This document shows positions 17,928-27,964 of a stretch of DNA of 64,000 nt, in pieces. Numbering within the stretch: position 1 is the stretch's first letter; every line of letters begins with the position of its first letter. The notes beneath the pieces were generated by a model. That model was not told where the DNA came from. It was given only the letters and a program-made list of their open reading frames with translations, and made no database searches. The stretch covers positions 248,001 through 312,000 of the forward strand of contig NZ_QLLK01000006.1 in NCBI RefSeq assembly GCF_003259505.1, written 5' to 3'. A program made the translations under genes and the position numbers. The stretch is from Algoriphagus yeomjeoni. Its GTDB lineage: Bacteria; Bacteroidota; Bacteroidia; Cytophagales; Cyclobacteriaceae.

Positions 17928-20359
17928 AACTAAGAGCTACTATAATCTATGCAATGGTAATTCTTCTGGGGGGGTCTTTCTTGGAAGTCTCAGCGCAGAG
18001 CACTTATCAAACTCCTCCTAAAGCAATAGCTGACTTGGTGAATGCGCCTAGTACGCCTTCAGTAAGATGGAGCAAAAACGGTGATTGGATGCTTCTGATG
18101 GAGCGTTCAGACAATCCTACTATTGAGCAGCTATCTCAACCTGAATTAAAAATTGCGGGAATGAGAATTAATCCTGCGACTTCTGGACCAAGTCGACAAA
18201 TCGGAGTAGAAAACATTAAAATCAAGAAAACCCAATCAGGGGAAGAAATTCAAATCACAGGATTACCAGCTCAACCAAACATGGGTGGGATGAGTATGTC
18301 TCATGATGAAAAATATATGACTTTCACGCAAACCGATTCTGACGGTGTTAGTCTCTGGTTAGTTGATTTGACTACCTTTTCTGCTAAAAAATTAACCGAT
18401 AAGATCATCAATGATGTCTATGGAAATCCAATAGCATGGACTCCTGACAATAAATTGCTCGTAAAAGCGGTAAACCCAACACGTGGAGAAATCCCAAAAA
18501 GACCTTCGGCCCCTGCAGGTCCGATTATTCAGGAAACCACTGGAGATGCAGCACCGAGCAGAACCTATCAAGATCTGCTTGAGAATTCTTATGATGAAGC
18601 GCTTTTTGCCTACTTCATGGATTCTCAGTTGATGGAGGTTGATTTGGAAGGAAATAAGAAACCAATAGGTCCTTCAGGCATGATTAAATCAATGGATCTT
18701 TCACCTGATGGAAATTATATCCTAGTGGATTTGATTAAGAAACCATTTTCTTATTTAGTGCCAGCGAGTAGATTCCCATACGATGTAGAGATCTGGACAA
18801 TAGATGGGAAGAAAGTAAAGGTATTGGCTGAGATTCCTTTGGATGAAAATAGACCGACTGGTTTTGATGCGACTGTGACTGGGCCTAGAAATATCAATTG
18901 GCGAGCGGACAAGCCTGCAATGTTATATTGGGTAGAGGCACAGGATGGCGGGGATGCTCGCGTTGAGATGGAAGAGCGAGAGATTGTCTATACATTGGCT
19001 GCGCCGTTTGCAGGTTCTAAGCAAAAATTGGCAACAACTCCGTATAGATTTGGTGGTATTATTTGGTCTGATGATTCTTTTGCAATCATGGGAGAGCGCT
19101 GGTCCAGAACCAGAATGGACAAGCGATCCATCATCAATCCTGCTAATCCTGCACAACCTAAGCAAGTGATCATCGAACGCTCCTCGGATGATTTGTACAA
19201 TGATCCGGGCGATCCAGTGATGGTGGAGAATGAATTTGGAGAATATGTGATGCTTCGCAAAGGTGATTTGGTGTATATGACCAGTCCAGGTGGATCACCT
19301 GAAGGAGATATGCCTTATTTATCAACTTTCAATACCAAAACCAAGGAAGAAACCATCTTATGGAGATCGCAGGCACCATATTACGAGCGTGTAGCCAAAG
19401 TTTTGAATGATGATGCAACGGAGTTCATTACTATAAAGGAGAGTACAGATATTCAGCCAAATTACTGGTTGGTGAATACCAGAAAGAGAATTGCTCCACA
19501 GCAACTTACTTATTTTGAGAATCCATATGAATCTATCAAGGGTATTCAGAAGCAGTTGGTGACCTATGAAAGAAACGATGGACTGAATCTATCTGCGGTA
19601 ATTTATACTCCGGAGGGTTTTGAACCAGGTAAAGATGCGCCATTACCAGTTTTGATGTGGGCCTATCCTCGTGAATACAAATCCAAAGAAGTTGCAGCTC
19701 AAGTACGAGGATCTCAATATGCTTTTACAAGAGTAAGTTCTGGTTCGCCGTTATTTTGGGTGACCCGTGGGTATGCCATCATGGATAGAACTGAGATGCC
19801 AATCGTAGGTGAAGGAGACAAAGAACCAAATGATTACTTTATCGATCAGCTTGTGGCAAATGCGGAAGCCGCCATTGATGAGATCGTAGATCTTGGAATA
19901 GGTGATAGAGATAGAATAGCAGTGGGAGGTCACTCTTATGGTGCATTTATGACTGCCAACCTACTTTCACATACCAATCTATTTGCTGCCGGTATAGCTA
20001 GAAGTGGTGCCTATAACAGGACTTTGACTCCGTTTGGCTTCCAATATGAGCAAAGGACGTATTGGGAAGCCCCAGAAGTTTATTTCAATATGTCTCCATT
20101 CTCCTTCGCTCATAAAGTAGAAACACCAATTCTGTTACTTCATGGACAGGCTGACAACAACTCAGGGACTTTCCCTATTCAATCTGAGCGGTACTATAAC
20201 GCACTAAAAGGTCATGGTGCAACTGCAAGACTTGTGTTTTTGCCAAATGAAAGTCATGGCTACGCTGCAAAAGAATCTATTAACCATATGTTATGGGAAA
20301 TGGATAACTGGCTAGAGAAATATGTTAAGGAGAAAAATGTGGTAGATAGAGCCAAATAA
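17924..20359 (+). CDS. Secreted S9 family peptidase, glutamyl endopeptidase-like (S9D)
   Basis: The 811-residue protein has a signal peptide (residues 1-24, ending VSAQ), a beta-propeller region (about 40-520) and a C-terminal alpha/beta hydrolase domain. The catalytic triad is visible: Ser671 in GGHSYGAFM, Asp744 in HGQADNNSG and His778 in ESHGYAA. The stretch with GEGDKEPND, ARSGAYNRTLTPFGF and the triad region closely resembles the plant chloroplast glutamyl endopeptidase type, from memory, which suggests cleavage after Glu. It should work in the periplasm. A strong terminator separates it from the downstream susCD pair. A possible leader ORF overlaps its start. Confidence 0.88.
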   Translation: MKLRATIIYAMVILLGGSFLEVSAQSTYQTPPKAIADLVNAPSTPSVRWSKNGDWMLLMERSDNPTIEQLSQPELKIAGMRINPATSGPSRQIGVENIKIKKTQSGEEIQITGLPAQPNMGGMSMSHDEKYMTFTQTDSDGVSLWLVDLTTFSAKKLTDKIINDVYGNPIAWTPDNKLLVKAVNPTRGEIPKRPSAPAGPIIQETTGDAAPSRTYQDLLENSYDEALFAYFMDSQLMEVDLEGNKKPIGPSGMIKSMDLSPDGNYILVDLIKKPFSYLVPASRFPYDVEIWTIDGKKVKVLAEIPLDENRPTGFDATVTGPRNINWRADKPAMLYWVEAQDGGDARVEMEEREIVYTLAAPFAGSKQKLATTPYRFGGIIWSDDSFAIMGERWSRTRMDKRSIINPANPAQPKQVIIERSSDDLYNDPGDPVMVENEFGEYVMLRKGDLVYMTSPGGSPEGDMPYLSTFNTKTKEETILWRSQAPYYERVAKVLNDDATEFITIKESTDIQPNYWLVNTRKRIAPQQLTYFENPYESIKGIQKQLVTYERNDGLNLSAVIYTPEGFEPGKDAPLPVLMWAYPREYKSKEVAAQVRGSQYAFTRVSSGSPLFWVTRGYAIMDRTEMPIVGEGDKEPNDYFIDQLVANAEAAIDEIVDLGIGDRDRIAVGGHSYGAFMTANLLSHTNLFAAGIARSGAYNRTLTPFGFQYEQRTYWEAPEVYFNMSPFSFAHKVETPILLLHGQADNNSGTFPIQSERYYNALKGHGATARLVFLPNESHGYAAKESINHMLWEMDNWLEKYVKEKNVVDRAK

Positions 20360-20374
20360 TATTCTCATCAAGAA

Positions 20375-20420
20375 ATTGAAAAACCCTTTCTGAAGAATGA
20401 TTCAGGGAGGGTTTTTCAAT
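20375..20420 (+). terminator. Terminator of the S9D peptidase gene
   Basis: Outer 13-bp perfect arms (20375-20387 and 20408-20420) with an inner CTGAA/TTCAG extension form a long hairpin with T residues in the right arm, 15 bp after the stop codon. Confidence 0.75.
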
Positions 20421-20504
20421 TTAGAGGCGATTTTTAAAAGAGAAATGGTCTGATTTTTCATTCATTTTCTACTGTGTTTTAAGTTGCTTTTTTATTTAAA
20501 CGGC

Positions 20505-20536
20505 TTGCACATTTTATTTATATGAGGTTATTTTTG
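20505..20536 (+). promoter_or_regulatory. Candidate promoter for susCD pair 1
   Basis: TTG at 20505-20507 and TATTTTTG at 20529-20536 are spaced 21 bp, fitting the Bacteroidota consensus. A start near 20543 would leave an AT-rich 5' leader of about 240 bases before susC, room for post-transcriptional control. I see no strong hairpin or second gene in 20537-20783. Confidence 0.5.
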
Positions 20537-20783
20537 ACCATTAAATAAAGAAAATATGAGTTTCTTGAAACTTCATGTTTATAAAACCCAGAAAAAACCC
20601 AAAAATGTGTAAAAATTGAAAAATTTAGTTTTTCTCATATTTTGGAAAATGAGTTGACTTTTACGATTTGCCCAAAATCATTTTTTCATCTGTTGATTTA
20701 AGAGTTCAGATTTAGTCAAGTATTAGTTTAAAAATTTGCAGCCAACGGTGGCTGTGTTATGTGTTAACCTTTAATTAAAATTT

Positions 20784-23700
20784 ATGAAAAAAACATTACT
20801 TAGTTTACTCTTGGGGTTGCTAGTAAGTGTTTCAGCTTTTGCTCAAAGCAGAACTGTAACTGGAAAGCTAGTCTCAGCCGAAGACCCAGAAGGACTCATT
20901 GGAGTGAGTGTTTTGGTAAAAGGAACTACCATTGGGGCAGTATCAGATCTTGATGGTACATACTCAATCGAAGTACCGCAAGGATCTACAACTTTAGTGT
21001 TTAGCTACATTGGCTATCGCGCCCATGAAGAAGTAATTGGGAATAGAACTGTAATCGATGTGACTATGGAGTCAGATGTACAGAATCTAGACGAAGTAAT
21101 TATTGTGGCTTATGGTACTGCAGACAAAGGAAACTTTACTGGGTCAGCAGTTTCTCTGAAAGGTGATCAAATTGCTAATCGTCCTATCAACAACGTAGCA
21201 AATGCAATTGAAGGTCAATCTCCAGGTGTAATCACTACATCTGCATCTGGTCAGCCAGGTTCTACTCCTGCTATTAGAATTAGAGGTATTGGTTCTGTGA
21301 ACGCATCAAGTTCTCCACTTTATGTGGTGGATGGTGTTCCTTATGACGCCGCTATCTCCAACCTGAACCCTGAGGATATTGAGGATATGACTATCCTCAA
21401 AGATGCTTCTTCTACTGCGTTATATGGTTCTAGAGCAGCAAATGGTGTGATTATGATCACAACCAAAAAAGGTAAAAAGAACAAGTCTAACTTCTCTTTC
21501 AGAGTGCAGCAAGGTACTGCCAGCAGAGCACTTCCTGAATATGATAGAGTGAATGCTGATCAGTACTACCCGTTGGTTTGGGAATCACTTAGAAACAGTC
21601 GCCTTACAGGTGGAAATGACCTGGCTTCATCTAATACCTATGCATCGGAAAACCTGATTGAAGTATTAGGATACAATGTGTATAATGTTCCTGACAATCA
21701 GATTGTTGGTACAGACGGTACTTTGAATTCTTCTGCTGTAAATAACTTCCAAAGTCTTGATTGGTTCGACGACATAGTTGATAAAGGAGGTAGATCTGAA
21801 TACAACATGACGTATAGCGGCGGATCTGGTAAAACTGATTATTTCGCTTCTGTCGGTTATCTAGATGAAAAAGGATTTATCGTCAATTCTGATTTCCAAA
21901 GATTTACAGGCCGTTTGAATATTAATACGCAGGCAACGGATTGGTTTAAAACTGGTGTTAACCTTTCTGCTACCATGAGTGAAGGTAATAATGCGAGAAC
22001 AGGAGGAAGTACTAGTTATGTGAACCCTATGTTCTTCGCAAGAAGTATGGGGCCTATTTATCCAGTATATGCACAAACACCAATGACTGGAGGTTATATC
22101 CTTGATGAATTTGGAAATAGAATATTTGATACCGGTGATTTGATTGGAATGGGACTTCCTAGAAGAGGAACAGGTGGATCTCCAGGACGTCACGCCTATC
22201 AAGAAGCATTGCTTAACGTGGATCAGTTTGACAGAGATGTGATTTCAGCCCGTGCTTTTGCTGAAGTAACTTTCTTAAAGCACTTTGCATTGAGAACGAA
22301 TATCGCAACTGATGTGACTTCTTTCCTCGACATAGGTTATGATAACCCTATAGTAGGTGATGGAGCTCCTGCTGGACGTTCCAACCGATCTAATTCTAGA
22401 ACCAATTCATACACGTTCAACCAGTTATTGACTTATACAAATACGTTTAATGAGAAGCATTTTGTTGAAGTATTGGTGGGTCATGAGAACTATGATTATA
22501 AATTAAATTTCCAGTCTTTAGCTAAGCAGGATCAAATCTTGGCAGGCAATATTGAGCCAGGAAACTTTGTAACTATTAGTTCTGCAAATGGTAGAGTAGA
22601 TAGAGACAGAATTGAATCTGTGTTTTCAAGAGTAAATTATGTTTTTGATGACAAGTATTCTATTTCGGGATCATACAGAACTGATGGATCTTCTAGATTT
22701 TATGAAGATGTGAGATGGGGTACTTTCTACTCTGCAGGTGCAGCTTGGAATATTGACAAAGAATCATTCTTTGATGTGCCTTTCTTCGATATGTTGAAAT
22801 TGAGAGCTTCATATGGTGAAGTTGGTAACAATTCTATCGGAGGTCTTTATCCTTGGCAAGCACTTTATGACTTAGGTTTCAATAATGCTTCTGAGCCAGG
22901 TATTCTTCAGGCTAGCCTTGCTGCTGAGGATCTTGAGTGGGAGTCTAATAACACCTATGACATAGGATTGGATTTTGCCTTTGGACGTAGATTCTCTGGT
23001 ACGTTGGAATACTACAGCAGAGAGTCTCAAAACTTGCTTTTTGACGTGCCATTATCATTGACTACTGGTCTTTCTAGCAGATCTCAAAATATTGGTACTC
23101 TTGCGAATACAGGTATTGAATTCAGTATTCAAGGCGATCTTGTCAGAAGCAATGATTTCAGATGGACGGCAAGCTTAAACGTTTCGACTTTCAAAAATGA
23201 GTTCAAAAAACTTCCTTTCGAAGAGCAGATCACTGGAACCAAGAAGTTGATGGTAGGTAAATCAATCTATGACTACTGGCTAAGAGAGTGGATGGGTGTA
23301 GATCCAGCAACTGGAGAGGGTCTTTACAGAGCAGAGGAATATGCTGAGGACGATGCTACTACTAGAATCGTGGGCCAAGATACTGTAACTACTCGTCAGA
23401 ATAACGCAAAGTATCACTACGCTGGAACTTCAATTCCTGATTTCTTCGGTGGGGTTACTAACACGTTTACATACAAAGGTTTCTCTTTAAATGTTTTGGT
23501 GTCTTATTCAGTAGGTGGAAAAATATATGACGGGGTTTATGCTAGCTTGATGACTGCTGATCCTGATGGAAATGCCCTTCATGTAGATGCATTAAATAGA
23601 TGGCAAGAACCAGGTGACATCACCGATGTTCCAAAGATGGATGTAACAGGAGCTGCACAAACAAATGCTGGATCTGATAGATGGTTGATTGATGGTTCAT

Positions 23701-23918
23701 ACCTGAATTTAAGGTCAATAAACTTGAGCTATAATCTGCCTAAGTCTTTATTGCAGAGAATCAGCGTAGCAGGTGCTAGTGTATATGTAGCTGGCGAGAA
23801 TCTAGGATGGATGTCTAATAGAAAAGGAATGTACGTGTCTGGTAATTTTGCTGGTACTACATCCAACACTTATACTCCTGCAAGAACCTTTACGGTTGGT
23901 CTTAATGTCAACCTTTAA
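20784..23918 (+). CDS. SusC/RagA-type TonB-linked outer membrane transporter
   Basis: This 1044-residue outer-membrane receptor has a signal peptide (1-20), a carboxypeptidase-D-like regulatory domain (about 23-105, with GVSVLVKGTTIGAVSDLDG), a TonB box-like segment DEVIIVAYGT, a plug domain (about 115-230, including RIRGIGSVNASSSPLYVVDG and ALYGSRAANGVIMITTKKGK) and a C-terminal beta-barrel. It imports a large nutrient together with the SusD lipoprotein encoded 12 bp downstream. No carbohydrate enzymes are nearby, and two S9 peptidases are, so peptides are a reasonable guess at the substrate. No sigma/anti-sigma extension is present. Confidence 0.95.
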   Translation: MKKTLLSLLLGLLVSVSAFAQSRTVTGKLVSAEDPEGLIGVSVLVKGTTIGAVSDLDGTYSIEVPQGSTTLVFSYIGYRAHEEVIGNRTVIDVTMESDVQNLDEVIIVAYGTADKGNFTGSAVSLKGDQIANRPINNVANAIEGQSPGVITTSASGQPGSTPAIRIRGIGSVNASSSPLYVVDGVPYDAAISNLNPEDIEDMTILKDASSTALYGSRAANGVIMITTKKGKKNKSNFSFRVQQGTASRALPEYDRVNADQYYPLVWESLRNSRLTGGNDLASSNTYASENLIEVLGYNVYNVPDNQIVGTDGTLNSSAVNNFQSLDWFDDIVDKGGRSEYNMTYSGGSGKTDYFASVGYLDEKGFIVNSDFQRFTGRLNINTQATDWFKTGVNLSATMSEGNNARTGGSTSYVNPMFFARSMGPIYPVYAQTPMTGGYILDEFGNRIFDTGDLIGMGLPRRGTGGSPGRHAYQEALLNVDQFDRDVISARAFAEVTFLKHFALRTNIATDVTSFLDIGYDNPIVGDGAPAGRSNRSNSRTNSYTFNQLLTYTNTFNEKHFVEVLVGHENYDYKLNFQSLAKQDQILAGNIEPGNFVTISSANGRVDRDRIESVFSRVNYVFDDKYSISGSYRTDGSSRFYEDVRWGTFYSAGAAWNIDKESFFDVPFFDMLKLRASYGEVGNNSIGGLYPWQALYDLGFNNASEPGILQASLAAEDLEWESNNTYDIGLDFAFGRRFSGTLEYYSRESQNLLFDVPLSLTTGLSSRSQNIGTLANTGIEFSIQGDLVRSNDFRWTASLNVSTFKNEFKKLPFEEQITGTKKLMVGKSIYDYWLREWMGVDPATGEGLYRAEEYAEDDATTRIVGQDTVTTRQNNAKYHYAGTSIPDFFGGVTNTFTYKGFSLNVLVSYSVGGKIYDGVYASLMTADPDGNALHVDALNRWQEPGDITDVPKMDVTGAAQTNAGSDRWLIDGSYLNLRSINLSYNLPKSLLQRISVAGASVYVAGENLGWMSNRKGMYVSGNFAGTTSNTYTPARTFTVGLNVNL

Positions 23919-23930
23919 TCTGAGATAATT

Positions 23931-25421
23931 ATGAAGAAGATATTTAAATCAATAGTTATAGTTGCGCTTTTAATGAACTTTAGCTGCGCGGATGATTATT
24001 TGGATACGATTCCAACAGATGCAGTTTCTGCTTCTGCGGTGTTTACCTCTACTCAAAATGCCATGGCGGCTTTGAATGGTATTCACAGAATGTTGCTATT
24101 AAGATTTGATAGCCAAGGTCAAGCTGCTGAAGGAGCAGTGATGATTATGCGTGATGTTTTGGCTGATGATGTGGTAATGACTACCACCGGTAATGGCTGG
24201 TATGTTTCTATCTGTAGATGGCAGAACCTTAACTTAGAGACAAGTGGTGATACTCGTTTTGTTTGGAGATATTACTATAAGATAATTGGTAATGCCAACA
24301 TGATCCTACAGGGCATTGAAGATGCAGCTGGCCCTCAATCTGAGAAAGATGAAATTACAGGTCAGGCATTAGCTTACAGAGCATGGGCTCATTTCAACTT
24401 GGTTCAATTGTATGCACAGCGCTATGATGCTGCAGGCGGCAACAGCCAAATGGGAGTTCCAATTGTAACTGAGCCGATCACTGAAGGTGGTGCGAGAAAT
24501 ACAGTTGAGGAAGTATATACGCAAATCAACGCAGATCTTGATGCTGCGATTGCTCTACTAGACGAAAGCAGAAATGCTAAATCACACCTGAACATCAATG
24601 TGGTAAAAGGTATCAAAGCTAGGGTAGCTGCTACACAAGGTAAGTTTGGATTAGCTGCTACTCTTGCAAAAGAAGCGAGAGCTGGCTATTCGTTAATGTC
24701 ACAAAGTGCTCTTTATGAGGGATTCAATAATACGGATAATGTTGAGTGGATTTGGGGTAGTCGTCAAGTAGATGATCAGCAGACTTTCTTTGCTTCTTAC
24801 TTTGCATACATGTCACTGAATTTTAGCTCAACTAACATCAGAAACAATCCAAAAGCTATCAATAGCATGCTTTATGATATGATTCCTGATACAGATGCTA
24901 GAAAAGGCCTTTGGGATCCAAACGCTTCTGATCCTGCATTGAGAGATCCATTCATTGATGAGGCTACACTTTCTAGTTTTTCAAAGAGAGATTATATGAA
25001 CCGTAAATTCCTTGCGCAAGGAAATGCATCCTCTGTAGGTGATGTTCCTTACATGAGAGCGGCGGAAATGATCTTGCTTGAGGCTGAGTCTTTGGCTAGA
25101 ACTGGTAATGATTCAGATGCTGCAGACGTTCTATTTGAGCTTGTATCTGCTAGAGATGACGCCTATACTAGGTCAACTAACACTGGCCAGGCACTTATCG
25201 ATGAGATCATGACTCAAAGAAGAATTGAGCTTTGGGGTGAGGGTTTCAGATTCTATGACTTGAAGCGTCTTAACCTACCTTTGGACAGAACTGGTGCAAA
25301 CCATGTAGAATCTGTAATCAACGGTAAATTTGAAGAGCCTGCCGGAACTAACGCTTGGCAGTGGGCAATTCCAATTGATGAGTTGAACGCAAATGATTTA
25401 ATGGTTCAAAATCCTTTTTAA
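23931..25421 (+). CDS. SusD/RagB family nutrient-binding lipoprotein
   Basis: The 496-residue protein has a lipoprotein signal (MNFSCADDYLD, Cys near residue 19) and the SusD helical fold. RAWAHFNLVQLYAQRYD and the C-terminal IMTQRRIELWGEGFRFYDLKRL are hallmark segments of the family. It should cap the SusC barrel encoded just upstream and bind the substrate at the cell surface. The gap to susC is 12 bp, and a strong terminator follows at 25444-25470, so the pair forms a complete two-gene operon. Confidence 0.94.
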   Translation: MKKIFKSIVIVALLMNFSCADDYLDTIPTDAVSASAVFTSTQNAMAALNGIHRMLLLRFDSQGQAAEGAVMIMRDVLADDVVMTTTGNGWYVSICRWQNLNLETSGDTRFVWRYYYKIIGNANMILQGIEDAAGPQSEKDEITGQALAYRAWAHFNLVQLYAQRYDAAGGNSQMGVPIVTEPITEGGARNTVEEVYTQINADLDAAIALLDESRNAKSHLNINVVKGIKARVAATQGKFGLAATLAKEARAGYSLMSQSALYEGFNNTDNVEWIWGSRQVDDQQTFFASYFAYMSLNFSSTNIRNNPKAINSMLYDMIPDTDARKGLWDPNASDPALRDPFIDEATLSSFSKRDYMNRKFLAQGNASSVGDVPYMRAAEMILLEAESLARTGNDSDAADVLFELVSARDDAYTRSTNTGQALIDEIMTQRRIELWGEGFRFYDLKRLNLPLDRTGANHVESVINGKFEEPAGTNAWQWAIPIDELNANDLMVQNPF

Positions 25422-25443
25422 GGATTAGTAATAAAAATGAAAG

Positions 25444-25470
25444 CCCGAGGAAATTTCCTCGGGTTTTTTT
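25444..25470. terminator. Terminator of susCD pair 1, between convergent operons
   Basis: A 20-bp self-complementary stem (25444-25463, CCCGAGGAAA and its complement) is followed by seven T residues on plus. It may also stop transcripts from the opposing VOC gene. Confidence 0.85.
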
Positions 25471-25485
25471 ATGCTTGATAGAATT

Positions 25486-25875
25486 CTATACTTCGTAAAA
25501 TTCTATTGGTAACAGATCAGGGTCTGCTATAAATGTGAATCGCTTTCCAGTCAATTCATCCACCCGAATGGGTTCTGAGCTGACTTTATTCTTTGAAAGA
25601 TCAAGGATACATTCTTCTATATCGGCTACCGCAAACGCTAAATGCCTTAACCCTACAGCTTCTGGTCGGGAAATCCGATCTGGTGGCGATGGAAAGGAAA
25701 ACAACTCGATAACGTAGTGGCCATTTAAGCTGAGGTCAAGTTTGTACGAGTCTCTTTCTTTACGATATACCTCTCTTATTATTTCAAGACCGAGAATTTC
25801 GGTGTAGAACTTTTTTGATCGCTCATAATCACTGCAGATAATAGCTGTATGATGGATATTTTGTAGCTGAAGCAT
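25486..25875 (-). CDS. gloA2: VOC family protein, YaeR/GloA2-like
   Basis: This 129-residue vicinal-oxygen-chelate protein matches the YaeR type closely: IHHTAIICSDYERSKKFY, the block KLDLSLNGHYVIELFSF, GLRHLAFAVADIEE, and a C-terminal KRFTFIADPD-LPIEFYE. Metal ligands of the glyoxalase fold (His8, Glu56, His77 and a C-terminal Glu) are in place. It is glyoxalase-like, but the substrate of the YaeR group is not firmly known. It starts 12 bp after the S9 peptidase gene and is probably the last gene of that operon. Confidence 0.88.
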   Translation of the reverse strand: MLQLQNIHHTAIICSDYERSKKFYTEILGLEIIREVYRKERDSYKLDLSLNGHYVIELFSFPSPPDRISRPEAVGLRHLAFAVADIEECILDLSKNKVSSEPIRVDELTGKRFTFIADPDLLPIEFYEV

Positions 25876-25887
25876 TTGATAGGCTAA

Positions 25888-27960
25888 TTAATCCATTAAA
25901 TGTTTTTTCAGGAAGTCAGCAGTCGCCTGATCCACTCTGATCATATTTGACCACTTCATCCAGTGATGCGTGTCACCGGGAATCAGAATAGATTCGTAGG
26001 GTTTTCCCATTTCTTCAAATCTCCGGATCATATCAGCAGTCTGACTTACACCTACATTTCTATCGTCGTCCGCGTGAATAAAAAGTACAGGTGAAGTCCA
26101 AGTTTTCAAATCAGCCATAGGAGAGGACTCCCAAGCAATCTTTTTGGCTTTGTCTAAGTCAGGAGCAACTTCATAGGTTTCTGGGAGATCATATCGTCCA
26201 TCCAAATCATGTACACCGTGAATATCCACTCCGACTTTGAAAAGTTCTGAATCTCTTGCCAAAGCCAATGCAGTCAAATACCCTCCATAACTCCCTCCAT
26301 AAATTCCAATTTTTTCCCCATCAACTTGGGGTAAAGCTGCAAGGTATTCTCCACCTGCTTTAATGTCCTGATACTCAACAGCACCTTGGTAATAACCATA
26401 TGCAGGTCTGTGAAATTCAAAGCCATAACCTATTCCTAAACGATAGTTAACTGATAAAACCACAAATCCAAGCTCAGCCAAATATTGATTCAGCGCGTAG
26501 GTATTGGAATAGTAATCCATGTAGCTCCATCCCAAAAGCATCTGTCGCTGAGGACCGCCATGGGCGAAAATCACCCCAGGTTTCTTAGCTTCTCCACCTT
26601 CTTTTTCGAATAGCTGACCATAAACCGTGGTTCCATCCGGTGCTGTGAATTTTACTTGTTTGGGCACGACTAGCGAAGTCTGTGGGAAATCTGATGGAAT
26701 GATAGATTCTTGGAGCAATTTTGTGTTATCACCATCATATACTGCAATCAGATGAGGGCGTTGTGCTGTGGCGCTGAAATAAGCTTTCTTGCCAGTATTT
26801 CCAATCCAAACAGGATAGGCTTCTATACCTGTTCCATTGGTTTCCCAAGTCAGCTTTTTGCTTGCAATATCAATTGTCCCAATATGTCTTCGATCAATGT
26901 CTTCAGGTGCGGGACCAGTGTTTGCTGAGAAGATCAACTTGGATTTATCTGTGCTGATTTTAACCTGCTCGACCATATAATCTCCAGGCGTCAATAAGGT
27001 AGTTTTTCCAGAAGCGACTTCAAGAGAATACAGGTGTTGCCAACCATCTTCGTAGGATTGGAAAATTAAATTCCCATCCGTACTGAAGGAGAAAAAGGGA
27101 TAAGAATAGGAACCTCTCAGCGTCTCTGGTGCTTTCCAAAGTTTTTTAGCAGTACCGTTTGAAACATCTGCTAGCCAGATTTCCCAAGGCGTATGCCTGG
27201 GTTCTAGAACAGGATATTCAGCTCCTTGTCCTCCTTGACGTCTGATGAATGCGATTTGCTCTCCATCGGGTGACCATATTGGCAGTGCATCGCGATGAAA
27301 CGATGGCGAAATCCACTGGATCGCAGTCGAATCATTTTGATAAATTCCTATTAAAGAATGAGAACTTCGATTTGAGACAAAAACTATCTTTCCTCCGTCA
27401 GGGGAATATTGGGCATAATTCACATTCCCTTTTACTTCAAAAAGCTGTTTGGGAGCCTCCATATTGTGTGCATTTGCCACCCATACCTGTCCTCCTTTAA
27501 GAAATAAAATGTCAGCTTGCGCACCTAAACTAAAATCATCGCCTTGCGCAATATCTTCTATCACTCCTGATGCTAGGTTAATAGCCTTGATTTCTACTTT
27601 AGGTAATTTTGGGAGATTCTGTGCATTAACCGGAGAAGAAGCATTTCCACCTCCGTGATCTCCACCGCGTACAAAAACCAACCATTCTCCGTCTAGAGTA
27701 AATTGCAAGTTGCTTATTTCTTGTCCAGCATCTTCATTGTAAGAAGTGAGTTTTAGAGGCTCGAAGTCCGGCGCTTCCGCAAAGTATATATTCCTTTTTC
27801 CCTGTTCATTCATTGCCCAGGCTATTTTTTCACCAGTGGGAGAGGAGGTGAGTTCGGAGGGGAAGCTGAATTTTCCCACTTGCTCCATGGTGAAGGATTG
27901 GGAAAAAGCCAATCCAGAAAATAATGAGAATAGTAACAGTAAAAGTGAGGTCTTTTTCAT
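25888..27960 (-). CDS. Secreted S9 prolyl-oligopeptidase-family peptidase
   Basis: The 690-residue exported peptidase has a signal peptide (MKKTSLLLLLFSLFSGLAFS), a WD/PD40-type beta-propeller (to about residue 400) and a C-terminal alpha/beta hydrolase domain. The triad is Ser557 in YGGSYGGY, Asp633 in HADDDRNV and a histidine at 665/666 in DTHHW. The group includes dipeptidyl and acylaminoacyl peptidases; the exact specificity is open. I use the ATG at 27960, which gives a clean signal peptide and sits 4 bp after the preceding gene's stop; the ATG at 27978 would overlap that gene. Confidence 0.88.
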   Translation of the reverse strand: MKKTSLLLLLFSLFSGLAFSQSFTMEQVGKFSFPSELTSSPTGEKIAWAMNEQGKRNIYFAEAPDFEPLKLTSYNEDAGQEISNLQFTLDGEWLVFVRGGDHGGGNASSPVNAQNLPKLPKVEIKAINLASGVIEDIAQGDDFSLGAQADILFLKGGQVWVANAHNMEAPKQLFEVKGNVNYAQYSPDGGKIVFVSNRSSHSLIGIYQNDSTAIQWISPSFHRDALPIWSPDGEQIAFIRRQGGQGAEYPVLEPRHTPWEIWLADVSNGTAKKLWKAPETLRGSYSYPFFSFSTDGNLIFQSYEDGWQHLYSLEVASGKTTLLTPGDYMVEQVKISTDKSKLIFSANTGPAPEDIDRRHIGTIDIASKKLTWETNGTGIEAYPVWIGNTGKKAYFSATAQRPHLIAVYDGDNTKLLQESIIPSDFPQTSLVVPKQVKFTAPDGTTVYGQLFEKEGGEAKKPGVIFAHGGPQRQMLLGWSYMDYYSNTYALNQYLAELGFVVLSVNYRLGIGYGFEFHRPAYGYYQGAVEYQDIKAGGEYLAALPQVDGEKIGIYGGSYGGYLTALALARDSELFKVGVDIHGVHDLDGRYDLPETYEVAPDLDKAKKIAWESSPMADLKTWTSPVLFIHADDDRNVGVSQTADMIRRFEEMGKPYESILIPGDTHHWMKWSNMIRVDQATADFLKKHLMD

Positions 27961-27964
27961 GAGG